From contig DVMJ01000084.1 of NCBI GenBank assembly GCA_018715065.1, forward strand, positions 1-17,119: 17,119 nucleotides of DNA, given 5' to 3'. This DNA is from Fimiplasma intestinipullorum (GTDB lineage: Bacteria > Bacillota_I > Bacilli_A > Erysipelotrichales > Coprobacillaceae). Positions 1 to 7,129 of this stretch are shown in pieces. The position numbers and the translations under genes were made by a program. Below the pieces are notes generated by a model. It searched no databases and was not told the DNA's origin. It saw only the letters and a program-made list of their open reading frames with translations. The first letter of the stretch is position 1. Every line of letters starts with the position of its first letter.

Positions 1-18
1 AATTTGAAAAGAATCTTT

Positions 19-1020
19 CTAAAACCGTTTCATTTTTAACCACTTTTGATCCCAGGCAATCGCATCGCGAATGCCCTCTTCAATGCTTAATGTCGTTTGC
101 CAGTCAAGCAGACGTTTCGCTTTAGACGCATCGGCATAGGCACCTGGAATATCCCCCTCACGTGGCGGCATTTCCCGTGTTTTTAACGGTTCTCCGGTCA
201 CACGACTAAAGGCATCCACCATCTCTCGAACGGTACAGCCCTGCCCATTTCCTAAGTTGATGACTTCATAACCTGCCTCGTTATTGGGGAAGATCGTTGC
301 AAAGTGCTGGATTGCCGCCACATGGGCTAATGCCAGATCCCAGACATGGAGATAATCCCGAATTCCCGTTCCATCGCGAGTATCCCATTGTGTTCCCGTG
401 ATATTGAAGATATCCTCTTTGCCTTCATAAACTGATAACATCTTCCCCAATAAATGGCTTGGTGCTTCAATATAGCTACCAGTGCGCATCTTAGGATCCG
501 CCCCAATCGGATTGAAGTAGCGTAAAGCAATCCCCTGCAATCCGTAAGCCTGACAAAAATCCTGCAGGATTATTTCCATCATGTATTTCGTTCTGGCATA
601 AGGACTACGTGGATTTAAAGGAGATGCTTCCGTAACCTTGTAGTCAGGGGTATCATCATAAATAGATGCGGACGAACTAAAGAGTATCCGTCGACATCCC
701 AGTTCTGCCAACGTCTTAAAAAGCGTAATGGATTTGCTGACATTCTCTGTATAATACGCATAAGGGCGTATCACTGAATCCGGCACGACAATCAGCGCTG
801 CACAATGAATCGCTGCCTCGATATCATGATGTTCTGTGAAGATCTTTTTCAACAAATCTCGATCGGCAATGTCCCCTTCATAGAAAAGACGACCTTCTGT
901 AAATTCGCGGCGTCCATTCACCAGATTATCCAGAATAACAGGGGTTATTCCTTCATCCATTAAAGCGGATGCAACTGTACTTCCAATGTAGCCTGCGCCA
1001 CCCGTCACTAATACTTTCAT
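19..1020 (-). CDS. galE: UDP-glucose 4-epimerase
   Basis: This cytosolic NAD-dependent enzyme interconverts UDP-galactose and UDP-glucose, the last step of the Leloir pathway. At 333 aa it has the usual family length. The N-terminal Rossmann dinucleotide site reads VTGGAGYIGS (residues about 5-14). The SDR catalytic region has SSSAS near residue 115 and the Tyr-x3-Lys pair in YARTK near residue 141. The substrate-side stretch GTGIRDYLHVWDLA is typical of GalE. The ATG at 1020 is supported by GAGGAGG about 8 nt upstream. It stands alone, transcribed away from an AlbA_2-type gene, about 10.6 kb from galK-galM-galT, so it is not in the gal operon of this window. A TTGACA-containing promoter lies just upstream. 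The call is firm. Activity on N-acetylated UDP-sugars as well cannot be judged. Confidence 0.96.
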   Translation of the reverse strand: MKVLVTGGAGYIGSTVASALMDEGITPVILDNLVNGRREFTEGRLFYEGDIADRDLLKKIFTEHHDIEAAIHCAALIVVPDSVIRPYAYYTENVSKSITLFKTLAELGCRRILFSSSASIYDDTPDYKVTEASPLNPRSPYARTKYMMEIILQDFCQAYGLQGIALRYFNPIGADPKMRTGSYIEAPSHLLGKMLSVYEGKEDIFNITGTQWDTRDGTGIRDYLHVWDLALAHVAAIQHFATIFPNNEAGYEVINLGNGQGCTVREMVDAFSRVTGEPLKTREMPPREGDIPGAYADASKAKRLLDWQTTLSIEEGIRDAIAWDQKWLKMKRF

Positions 1021-1051
1021 TTCGATCTCCTCCTCATTTTTCTATACTTCA

Positions 1052-1082
1052 ATCATACATGGTGACGTTACGTTCCTGTCAA
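1052..1082 (-). promoter_or_regulatory. Candidate galE promoter
   Basis: On the minus strand a perfect -35 TTGACA (1082-1077) is followed after 19 nt by TATGAT (1057-1052). The spacing is longer than the ideal 17, so the -10 choice is uncertain. It lies 32 nt before the galE start codon. Confidence 0.5.
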
Positions 1083-1095
1083 TTCTTTTTTGAAA

Positions 1096-1130
1096 AGTCA
1101 GAGACTTTCCTGACTACCCTATGATATAAT
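1096..1130 (+). promoter_or_regulatory. Promoter with operator-like palindrome upstream of the AlbA_2 gene
   Basis: TATAAT at 1125-1130 is a perfect -10, about 38 nt before the ATG of the downstream gene. No good -35 lies at 16-18 nt. In its place is a perfect inverted repeat, AGTCAG (1096-1101) and CTGACT (1110-1115) with an 8-nt spacer. A palindrome covering the -35 position suggests a regulator binding site, possibly for the divergent gene's own product. The palindrome is seen directly; the role is inferred. Confidence 0.45.
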
Positions 1131-1167
1131 AAATTAAGATTTTATATCAATGAAGGGAGGATAAACG

Positions 1168-2712
1168 ATGGATTTTTCACTGAACCGATTTTTATCCTAT
1201 AGAGAAGACAACCGTTTGGAAATCAAAAAAGCCAAAGGTGGGTTACCTGCATCTTTGTGGGAGACTTACTCCGCTTTTGCGAATGGTTATGGTGGCATCA
1301 TCATCCTTGGCATCAAGGAGAATCCTGATGGCACATGGTTACCTACAGGCCTGACAGATGAAAACAAACTTAGAAAAGACTTCTGGAATACGATCAATAA
1401 TACAAGCAAGGTTTCAATCAACCTACTAAAAGATAAAGACGTTCAAACCTATCCAATCAACGATCATCAGGTCATCATGGTGATTCATGTTCCAATGGCA
1501 AAAAGAGAACAAAAACCTGTTTATATAAACGGGAATCTTTTTGGTGGTACCTATCGCAGAAATTGGGAAGGGGACTATCATTGTAGTCAGAGCGAGATCT
1601 TAGCGATGCTACGTGATGAACCAGAAATGACCATGGATATGAAGGTATTGGGTCAAATGACTTTATCCGATATCAATATGGATACTTTGCACGGCTATAG
1701 GAACAGACATATTGCCTATCGTCCGGGACACCCCTGGGAAACATTGGATGACGAACAGTATCTCGAAAAAATAGGTGCCGCTGCGATCTATGAGGAGGAT
1801 CAAAGGCTTCATCCGACGGCAGCAGGAATGTTGATGTTTGGCGAAGAGTATCGCATTATTCGCGAATTTCCAGAGTATTTCCTTGACTACAGAGAAATGA
1901 TGGATCCTGCAATTCGCTGGACAGATCGGATCCAGTCTAACTCAGGTGATTGGACAGGTAATCTGTTTGATTTTTATTTTCGAACCTATAACAGACTGGT
2001 TCAGGACATTAAAGTCCCCTTTAAAATAGAAGGTGGTATTCGTATTGATGATACACCTGTGCATCAGGCCATTCGTGAAGCATTGGCCAATTGCCTGGTA
2101 AATGCCGACTTTTACATTCGTCGTGGTATCGTCATCAAAAAAGAGATCCATCAAATCACGCTTGAAAACCCCGGCTATATTCGCACTGGCAAAAAGCAAA
2201 TGTTGAAAGGGGGAATTTCGGATCCACGTAACAAAGCTTTGATGAAAATGTTTAATATGATTGGTATTGGAGAACGTGCTGGCAGTGGTGTGCCTGACAT
2301 CTTTGCCGTTTGGAAAAACGAAGGATGGGAAGAGCCAACTGTTGAAGAACAATTCGATCCTGATCGTACACTTCTGATTTTACCATTAAGAAAGCAAGCG
2401 AAAAAAACAAGCGAATTAAAACAAGCGAAAAAAACAAGCGAATTAAAGCAAGCGAAAAAAACATTGCAAAACAAGAAAAAAATACTGGATTTCATTGGCA
2501 TCAATCATGCCTCAAGTACGCACGCTATCGCTCAATGGATCGGTTTAAGTGATGCAAGAACGCGGGTACTGCTTAAAGAGATGATTGAAGACGGACTTCT
2601 TGACTCTACGGGAAAAACAAAACAAAAGAAATACTCTTTATTGCGTGAGGACGATCAAAGTGAAAATAATGACAAAATCAATGTACATCCTGGCAGCAAA
2701 ACAAAAGACTAA
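1168..2712 (+). CDS. AlbA_2 (Schlafen-type) domain putative DNA-binding regulator
   Basis: This 514-aa protein matches the architecture usually annotated as an ATP-binding or helix-turn-helix transcriptional regulator with an AlbA_2 domain. The N-terminal part has LEIKKAKGGLP (residues 17-27) and FANGYGGIIILGI (37-49), typical of AlbA_2. Residues about 295-400 resemble the HATPase_c_4 region (REALANCLVNADFY, GIGERAGSG). Residues 409-432 are a lysine-rich tandem repeat with unit KQAKKTSEL. Residues about 440-490 look like a winged helix (ILDFIGINHASSTHAIAQWIGLSDART). The ATG at 1168 follows GGGAGG by about 8 nt. In this family the protein usually stands alone, and its DNA target and ligand are mostly unknown. 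The family call is good; the exact function is not established. Confidence 0.85.
   Translation: MDFSLNRFLSYREDNRLEIKKAKGGLPASLWETYSAFANGYGGIIILGIKENPDGTWLPTGLTDENKLRKDFWNTINNTSKVSINLLKDKDVQTYPINDHQVIMVIHVPMAKREQKPVYINGNLFGGTYRRNWEGDYHCSQSEILAMLRDEPEMTMDMKVLGQMTLSDINMDTLHGYRNRHIAYRPGHPWETLDDEQYLEKIGAAAIYEEDQRLHPTAAGMLMFGEEYRIIREFPEYFLDYREMMDPAIRWTDRIQSNSGDWTGNLFDFYFRTYNRLVQDIKVPFKIEGGIRIDDTPVHQAIREALANCLVNADFYIRRGIVIKKEIHQITLENPGYIRTGKKQMLKGGISDPRNKALMKMFNMIGIGERAGSGVPDIFAVWKNEGWEEPTVEEQFDPDRTLLILPLRKQAKKTSELKQAKKTSELKQAKKTLQNKKKILDFIGINHASSTHAIAQWIGLSDARTRVLLKEMIEDGLLDSTGKTKQKKYSLLREDDQSENNDKINVHPGSKTKD
2392..2463 (+). repeat. 27-nt in-frame coding tandem repeat (about 2.7 copies)
   Basis: Units at 2392-2418 and 2419-2445 encode KQAKKTSEL twice. 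A partial unit at 2446-2463 encodes KQAKKT. Copies differ only by AAG/AAA at the first codon. Each unit contains an A7 run. The repeat links the HATPase-like domain to the C-terminal winged helix. A unit of 27 nt keeps the frame if copies are gained or lost. Confidence 0.95.
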
Positions 2713-2785
2713 ATATCGGTATCTGATTTTTTGTATTTACGTCACATTTTAAATATGATACATTATATTTGTCATCTTTACTCAT
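2678..2785 (-). CDS. Small candidate ORF (35 aa), unknown function
   Basis: A 35-codon frame starts at ATG 2785 and ends with TGA at 2678. It begins MSKDDKYNVSYLK and ends with a cysteine-containing tail (LLFCCQDVH). The signals are better than chance: AAGGAGG at 2793-2799 sits exactly 7 nt before the ATG, and a promoter-like pair lies upstream at 2833-2861. The last 35 bases overlap the 3' end of the AlbA_2 gene on the other strand. No family is recognised. It may be a genuine small protein, the intact start of a gene whose body was lost, or chance. The high-quality start signals followed by an overlap into another gene favour a remnant or a small gene. Confidence 0.4.
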   Translation of the reverse strand: MSKDDKYNVSYLKCDVNTKNQIPIFSLLFCCQDVH

Positions 2786-2832
2786 GACAGATCCTCCTTG
2801 TTTATTATTTTGTGTTTGCAGACCACATCATA

Positions 2833-2861
2833 ATGATACAATGGAGGATTTTTTTGTTCAA
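2833..2861 (-). promoter_or_regulatory. Candidate promoter of the small ORF
   Basis: TTGAAC (2861-2856) and TATCAT (2838-2833) are separated by 17 nt on the minus strand. It starts immediately downstream of the AIM24-gene terminator and reads toward the ATG at 2785, with the ribosome binding site between them. Confidence 0.4.
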
Positions 2862-2886
2862 AAAACAGGCATTCCAATGATGCCTG
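2860..2886 (-). terminator. Rho-independent terminator of the AIM24 gene
   Basis: On the minus strand CAGGCAT (2886-2880) and ATGCCTG (2872-2866) form a 7-bp stem with a 7-nt loop. The stem is followed by T6 (2865-2860). It lies about 60 nt past the stop codon of the AIM24-family gene. Confidence 0.8.
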
Positions 2887-2947
2887 CAATTGTTTAATGT
2901 ATCTACAATCTCATTGATATTGTTATCATTCAGCGTCGGTTTTCACC

Positions 2948-3706
2948 TTATTGAACAGGACTCATCAATACTTTTCCTGTACCGCGATAAACATTGACCA
3001 GACCCTCACCTGAAGCCGCGGAACCAATCAGGGATTTTCCTGAACGCTCTACTGTAAAGTCCAGACTGCCGCTCCAGGCAATCGCCATATTCCCGTCAAT
3101 CTTTAAGACATCATTCTGTAAAGTCACTTCAATCAGTTCTTCACGTGGACATGGGGATTCCAGACAGAGCACGCCATTTCCCTGAATACCAAGGTTGAAC
3201 AATCCCTCATTACCGGCAACTGCACTGGATAGACTAGAACGCATGACCGCTTTATGTTTTAAGTTGGCATCACAAGCCAAAAACAGACCATCTTCTAAGA
3301 CAATGGATCCATTCCAGTCAGCGACGTTGATCAATAGAATATGGCGGTAGGTTGGTTCGAGGACCAGTGTCCCATCTCCGGTATATTCTGGTTTAATCGC
3401 AGACTCACCTGTGACTTTTCCTCTGACTGCCTTACCAAATAAATCGCCCACACCTTTAATTCCTGTCGTTGCATTGACATTACCGACCATCCATTGCATG
3501 GCACCTGCCTGTAACGTAATATTTGCCTGACTGAGATCACAGATGACTTGACGTTTACGCACATTCATCTCGCTGGCAAAATAAGCCTGCTGAGCATTTT
3601 GCGGCATCACACTGAGGTCCCGCAGATATTCAATGACCGTAAATGGTCCCATTGAAGAAACAACGCGAATATCATCATTATTCGTATAATTAGCAATTGA
3701 GTACAT
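2948..3706 (-). CDS. AIM24 family protein
   Basis: This 252-aa protein has the glycine-rich beta-sandwich pattern of the AIM24 family (PF01987, bacterial type). Seen directly are FTVIEYLRDLSVMPQNAQQAYFA near the N terminus, LQAGAMQWMVGN near residue 80, a YTGDGTLVLEPTYRHILLI strand near residue 120, and a C-terminal ASGEGLVNVYRGTGKVLMSPVQ. The bacterial family has no firm biochemical role. There is no signal peptide or membrane segment. The ATG at 3706 follows GGGAGAGAGG. The gene has its own promoter and terminator and appears monocistronic. The family call is firm; the function is unknown. Confidence 0.9.
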   Translation of the reverse strand: MYSIANYTNNDDIRVVSSMGPFTVIEYLRDLSVMPQNAQQAYFASEMNVRKRQVICDLSQANITLQAGAMQWMVGNVNATTGIKGVGDLFGKAVRGKVTGESAIKPEYTGDGTLVLEPTYRHILLINVADWNGSIVLEDGLFLACDANLKHKAVMRSSLSSAVAGNEGLFNLGIQGNGVLCLESPCPREELIEVTLQNDVLKIDGNMAIAWSGSLDFTVERSGKSLIGSAASGEGLVNVYRGTGKVLMSPVQ

Positions 3707-3732
3707 ATTCCTCTCTCCCTTCTTCTAACCAT

Positions 3733-3761
3733 ATTATAACGAATAATGGGAAAGAGAACAA
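3733..3761 (-). promoter_or_regulatory. Promoter of the AIM24-family gene
   Basis: TTGTTC (3761-3756) and a perfect TATAAT (3738-3733) are separated by 17 nt on the minus strand, 26 nt before the ATG. The ABC-transporter remnant ends only 12 nt upstream of it. Confidence 0.7.
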
Positions 3762-3772
3762 TGAAATATTAA

Positions 3773-4048
3773 TTATTCGGAGATTGCGTTACCTGTGTAT
3801 AACTGATAGTAACGGCCTTTCTTGGCAATCAGGTCATCGTGACTGCCTCTTTCAATGATCCGTCCCTGTTCAAGCACAATAATGCAATCAGAATTCTTAA
3901 CCGTTGAGAGACGATGGGCAATGACAAAGGTCGTTCGGCCATTCATTAACCGATCCATCCCGTCCTGAACAAGCTGCTCTGTGCGGGTATCGATAGACGA
4001 CGTTGCTTCATCCAGGATGAGTACGGGTGGATCCGCCACGGCAGCTGC
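3773..4048 (-). pseudogene. 3' remnant of an ABC transporter ATPase/permease gene
   Basis: Only the last ~90 codons of an ABC exporter nucleotide-binding domain remain. Walker B and the D-loop are clear (VLILDEATSSIDTRTE), as are the H-loop (VIAHRLSTV) and the usual exporter tail ending in the YQLYTG stretch. Walker A, the LSGGQ signature and the whole membrane domain are missing, so it cannot act as a transporter. Reading upstream, family-like residues (AAVADPP) continue to about 4048, then a stop appears in frame at 4052-4054. From there the DNA belongs to a LysR gene on the opposite strand. No ribosome binding site precedes the GTG at 4039. Intact relatives are about 570-600 aa multidrug-type half transporters. 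Confidence 0.9.
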
Positions 4049-4898
4049 ACGTCACACAGCCTGCCGTTACCCAACAGATCCAGTCCCTTGAAAAAGAATT
4101 AAATGTCAAGCTGTTCATTCGAACCACACGGACCGTCCGTCTGACTGAAGAGGGAAAGGTCTTTCTCAACGACGCCCGGCAACTCGTCGCCATTTCCAAC
4201 CGCGCAAAAAAAAGATTTGAAAACACAAATGGCAGTGAAATTTAAATCTTATCCGTTGGTTGTTATCACTTTCCGATGCTTTTTTACTGACCGATCCTTT
4301 ACGTCAGCTATCTAAATCCTATCCTGACTTGCATCCTCGTTTACAGGTCATTCCCTTCCAGCATATTTTTCGTTTATTAGATGATGAAGATCTGGATATG
4401 ACCATTGGTTTTAAGGAACCCCGATCCAATCACATCAAAGCGCATTATCAGGACCTCATTCAAGTTCCCCTGACCTTTGTCTGTCCAGAAAACCATCCTC
4501 TCGCCCCTAAAAAGAGGATCAGCTTAGACGAGATCCAGCAGGAAAAACTCGTTCTCATCGCTCCTCAACATAATAATACGGCGCTTGCTCAAATCCAGGC
4601 CCAACTCATGGGTGGACGCGCACCTTCAGAATTTTACTTCTGTGATTCTGCCGAAGCGATTGCTGTGCTAGTCAGAGCCGGTTTTGGAATTGCCATCTTA
4701 CCGGATCTGTTTGTGCCTGAAGATGACCGATTAGTAAAAATACCCGTCGATTCACTCGCCCCGATTTCTTTTGGCATCTATTATAAATCGCTGCAGGGAA
4801 ACCGTTTGCTGCGTCCTTTTATCGAGATCCTCAAAACCTTTTTGCGCAAATATATTAAAAGCTATCCTCTGATGAAGATAGCTTTTTTCATTAACTGA
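4037..4898 (+). pseudogene. Degraded LysR-family transcriptional regulator
   Basis: A LysR regulator gene carries three lesions. (1) The 5' end is missing: the first recognisable residues are RQLHVTQPAVTQQIQSLEKEL, the second half of the N-terminal winged helix-turn-helix, so about 20 codons and the promoter are lost. (2) An in-frame TAA at 4243-4245 follows GSEI, after which the same frame continues with LSVGCYHFP. (3) That frame breaks at a T6 run (4280-4285). Adding one T restores the frame that continues TDPLRQLSKSYPDLHPRLQV and runs as an open effector-binding domain to 4898. The open C-terminal frame alone (4260-4898) would give 212 aa without a DNA-binding domain. The end runs through the terminator hairpin and overlaps the last 8 nt of metG, so the original stop may also be altered. 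Confidence 0.9.
4857..4888 (+). terminator. Terminator between the lysR remnant and metG (possibly bidirectional)
   Basis: GCTATC (4861-4866) and GATAGC (4877-4882) form the core of a hairpin. It is extended by A4 pairing with T4 and followed by T to 4888 on the plus strand. On the minus strand the same stem is followed by TTTT then AATAT, so it may also end metG transcripts, though less well. Confidence 0.75.
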
Positions 4899-6813
4899 TT
4901 TTCGTTCCGTTAGGCAGATCGGTATCGATCGTGACTAAGGAAATTTTCTTTTTCTTTGATCCCGCTAACAGCATGCCCTGAGATTCTACTCCTCTGAGCT
5001 GCGCTGTTTTGAGGTTGGTCACAACGACGACTTTCTTACCTACCATCTCTTCTGGTGTGTAAGAAGAAGCAATGCCGCTGACGATCTGACGGGTATGATC
5101 GCCCAGGTCAACCTGTGAGACCAGCAGCTTATCGGCTTTTGGATGTTTCTCACATTTTAATACGGTGCCTACCTTTAACTCGACTTTCGCAAAGTCATCG
5201 ATCGTAATTTCTGGCAATTCACTTTTTGGTGCCTCTTTTTGAGGTTCTTCTTTTTCCAGGTTAGCCAAAACCACTTTAGGATCCAGACGCATAAATAATG
5301 GTTCTGGTTTTTCGGTCACTTTTGTACCGGAAGCATATAAACCAAAAGTCGTCAGATCCAGATAATCCCGTTCATTCGTATTGATCTGATCCAGGGTCTT
5401 TTCGCTGGTTTCAGGTAAGAATGGCGCTAAACAGATGGCCGCAAAACGAATGCTTTCCACCAGATTATAGAGCACCGTCTGTAAACGAGGCAGGGTGTCT
5501 TCACTCTTGGCTAAGATCCAAGGGGTTGTCTCATCGATGTATTTATTTGTTCTGCGAAGTAAAGTAAAGACTTCATCGATGCCATCGGCCACTCTTAACT
5601 TATCCATCTTTTCTGCCAGACGTTTTGGTGTCTCGAGGGCAACGGCCTTTAACTCATCATCAACAGGTTCATTGACCCCTGTATTGGTCACAACACCACC
5701 AAAATATTTATTGGACATGGCAATCGTTCGGTTGACCAGATTACCTAAGATATTCGCCAGATCCGAATTGATGCGTTCAATCAATAATTCATAGGTAATA
5801 TTTCCATCGTTATCAAAAGGCATTTCGTGCAGGACAAAGTAACGCACTGCATCTACCCCAAACTGATTGACTAAATCATCGGCATAGATCACATTTCCCT
5901 TGGATTTGGACATCTTGCGATCACCCATCAGTAGCCATGGATGACCAAAGACCTGTTTTGGCAAAGGCAGATCCAAAGCCATCAGCATGATTGGCCAGTA
6001 GATCGTATGGAAACGAATGATATCTTTACCGATCAGGTGCAGATCAGCAGGCCAGTACTTCTCAAACATTGGATCACTATTGCCATCCAGATCATAACCT
6101 AAACCGGTAATATAGTTGGTCAGGGCATCGATCCAGACATAGACGACGTGTTTTGGATCAAAGTCAACCGGAATTCCCCACTTAAACGTCGTACGGGAAA
6201 CACAGAGATCCTGCAGGCCCGGTAAGAGGAAGTTATTCATCATCTCATTTTTACGAGATTCAGGCTGAATAAATTCAGGATGCGTATTGATGTAATCAAT
6301 CAGACGTTGACTATATTTACTTAATTTAAAGAAGTAAGCTTCTTCTTTTTCCAAATGCACGGGACCGCCGCAGTCCGGACATTTACCATCGACCAGCTGG
6401 CTTTCTGTGAAGAAAGACTCACAGGCCGTACAATAATGACCTTCATAGTAACCTAAATAGATATCTCCCTGGTCATAAAGTTTCTTAAAGATCTTCTGAA
6501 CTTGTTTTTCGTGATCTGGATCTGTGGTACGAATAAATTTATCATAGGAAGTGTTCATCAAATCCCAGATACGTTTAATTTCCCCGGCAATACCATCGAC
6601 ATAAGTCTTTGGATCGACACCGGCCTGGTTAGCTTTTTCTTCAATTTTCTGACCATGTTCATCCGTTCCTGTCTGGAAACGCACGTCATAGCCCTGTGCT
6701 CTTTTAAAACGGGCAATGCTGTCAGCTAAGACAATCTCATAAGTATTCCCGATATGCGGTTTACCTGAGGTATAAGCAATTGCGGTCGTAATATAATACT
6801 TTTCTTTATTCAT
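4891..6813 (-). CDS. metG: Methionyl-tRNA synthetase
   Basis: This enzyme charges tRNA-Met with methionine in the cytosol. The 640-aa product has the class I HIGH-type motif as HIGN (residues 20-23) and the zinc knuckle CTAC...CPDC (about residues 128-150). KMSKS lies near residue 300. The C-terminal tRNA-binding OB fold starts near residue 539 (KVELKVGTVLKCEKHPKADKLL). I place the start at ATG 6813, giving MNKEKYYITTAIAY, because AAAGGAG lies about 8 nt upstream. The longer frame up to 6906 runs back through the leader terminator and T-box and is not coding. The gene is controlled by the Met T-box leader directly upstream. It appears monocistronic. Confidence 0.97.
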   Translation of the reverse strand: MNKEKYYITTAIAYTSGKPHIGNTYEIVLADSIARFKRAQGYDVRFQTGTDEHGQKIEEKANQAGVDPKTYVDGIAGEIKRIWDLMNTSYDKFIRTTDPDHEKQVQKIFKKLYDQGDIYLGYYEGHYCTACESFFTESQLVDGKCPDCGGPVHLEKEEAYFFKLSKYSQRLIDYINTHPEFIQPESRKNEMMNNFLLPGLQDLCVSRTTFKWGIPVDFDPKHVVYVWIDALTNYITGLGYDLDGNSDPMFEKYWPADLHLIGKDIIRFHTIYWPIMLMALDLPLPKQVFGHPWLLMGDRKMSKSKGNVIYADDLVNQFGVDAVRYFVLHEMPFDNDGNITYELLIERINSDLANILGNLVNRTIAMSNKYFGGVVTNTGVNEPVDDELKAVALETPKRLAEKMDKLRVADGIDEVFTLLRRTNKYIDETTPWILAKSEDTLPRLQTVLYNLVESIRFAAICLAPFLPETSEKTLDQINTNERDYLDLTTFGLYASGTKVTEKPEPLFMRLDPKVVLANLEKEEPQKEAPKSELPEITIDDFAKVELKVGTVLKCEKHPKADKLLVSQVDLGDHTRQIVSGIASSYTPEEMVGKKVVVVTNLKTAQLRGVESQGMLLAGSKKKKISLVTIDTDLPNGTKIS

Positions 6814-6837
6814 ATAACGGCTCTCCTTTCTTGTAAT

Positions 6838-7052
6838 AAAAAAACGTCCTGTAAAGGACGATTTGCTCGCGGTACCACCTTTATTCATACTTGCGTATGC
6901 GCTCAAATCCTTAACGCGGATGAACGTTTATTCCTAGACGTGTTCAGAATAACTGCTCCCGGACCATCTTCATCGCTTGCTTCGTCTGGCTCGCACCAAC
7001 CGCCAGATCTCTTGACCCACTTAAGATTACTCTTCCGTTCCCTGCATTTTGC
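6838..7052 (-). promoter_or_regulatory. T-box riboswitch leader (Met) of metG
   Basis: The minus strand carries a full T-box leader. The conserved T-box AGGTGGTACCGCG is at 6880-6868. It is followed by an intrinsic terminator with CGTCC and GGACG arms (6860-6845) and T7 (6844-6838). Upstream, the Stem I distal element GGTTGGTGCGAGCC is at 7001-6988. On the 3' side of Stem I are two AUG triplets (6973-6971 and 6967-6965), so the specifier is Met whichever is used. By family knowledge, uncharged tRNA-Met pairs with the specifier and the T-box bulge, stabilises the antiterminator and lets transcription enter metG. Confidence 0.93.
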
Positions 7053-7058
7053 ATTCTA

Positions 7059-7087
7059 ATATTATCAAAATTCCCTCATAAAGTCAA
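7059..7087 (-). promoter_or_regulatory. metG leader promoter
   Basis: TTGACT (7087-7082) and TAATAT (7064-7059) are separated by 17 nt on the minus strand. The predicted start near 7052 fits the 5' end of the T-box Stem I. Confidence 0.75.
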
Positions 7088-7129
7088 TTCATTCAGTGCT
7101 TTTTCAAGTCTTTTGAGAAAGCTGTCAAA

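Noticed and set aside
2175..2504. Minus-strand frame with repeated phenylalanine/cysteine blocks
   Set aside because: It is the antisense shadow of the lysine-rich repeat in the AlbA_2 gene, without start signals.
2791..2855. Terminator of the AlbA_2 gene formed by ATCCTCC and GGAGGAT followed by T7
   Set aside because: The loop would be about 45 nt, and the 5' arm is explained as the complement of the small ORF's ribosome binding site. Possible but not supported enough to list.
6814..6906. N-terminal extension of the metG reading frame by 31 codons
   Set aside because: It crosses the T-box and leader terminator. The ribosome binding site is directly before ATG 6813, and the family N terminus begins there.
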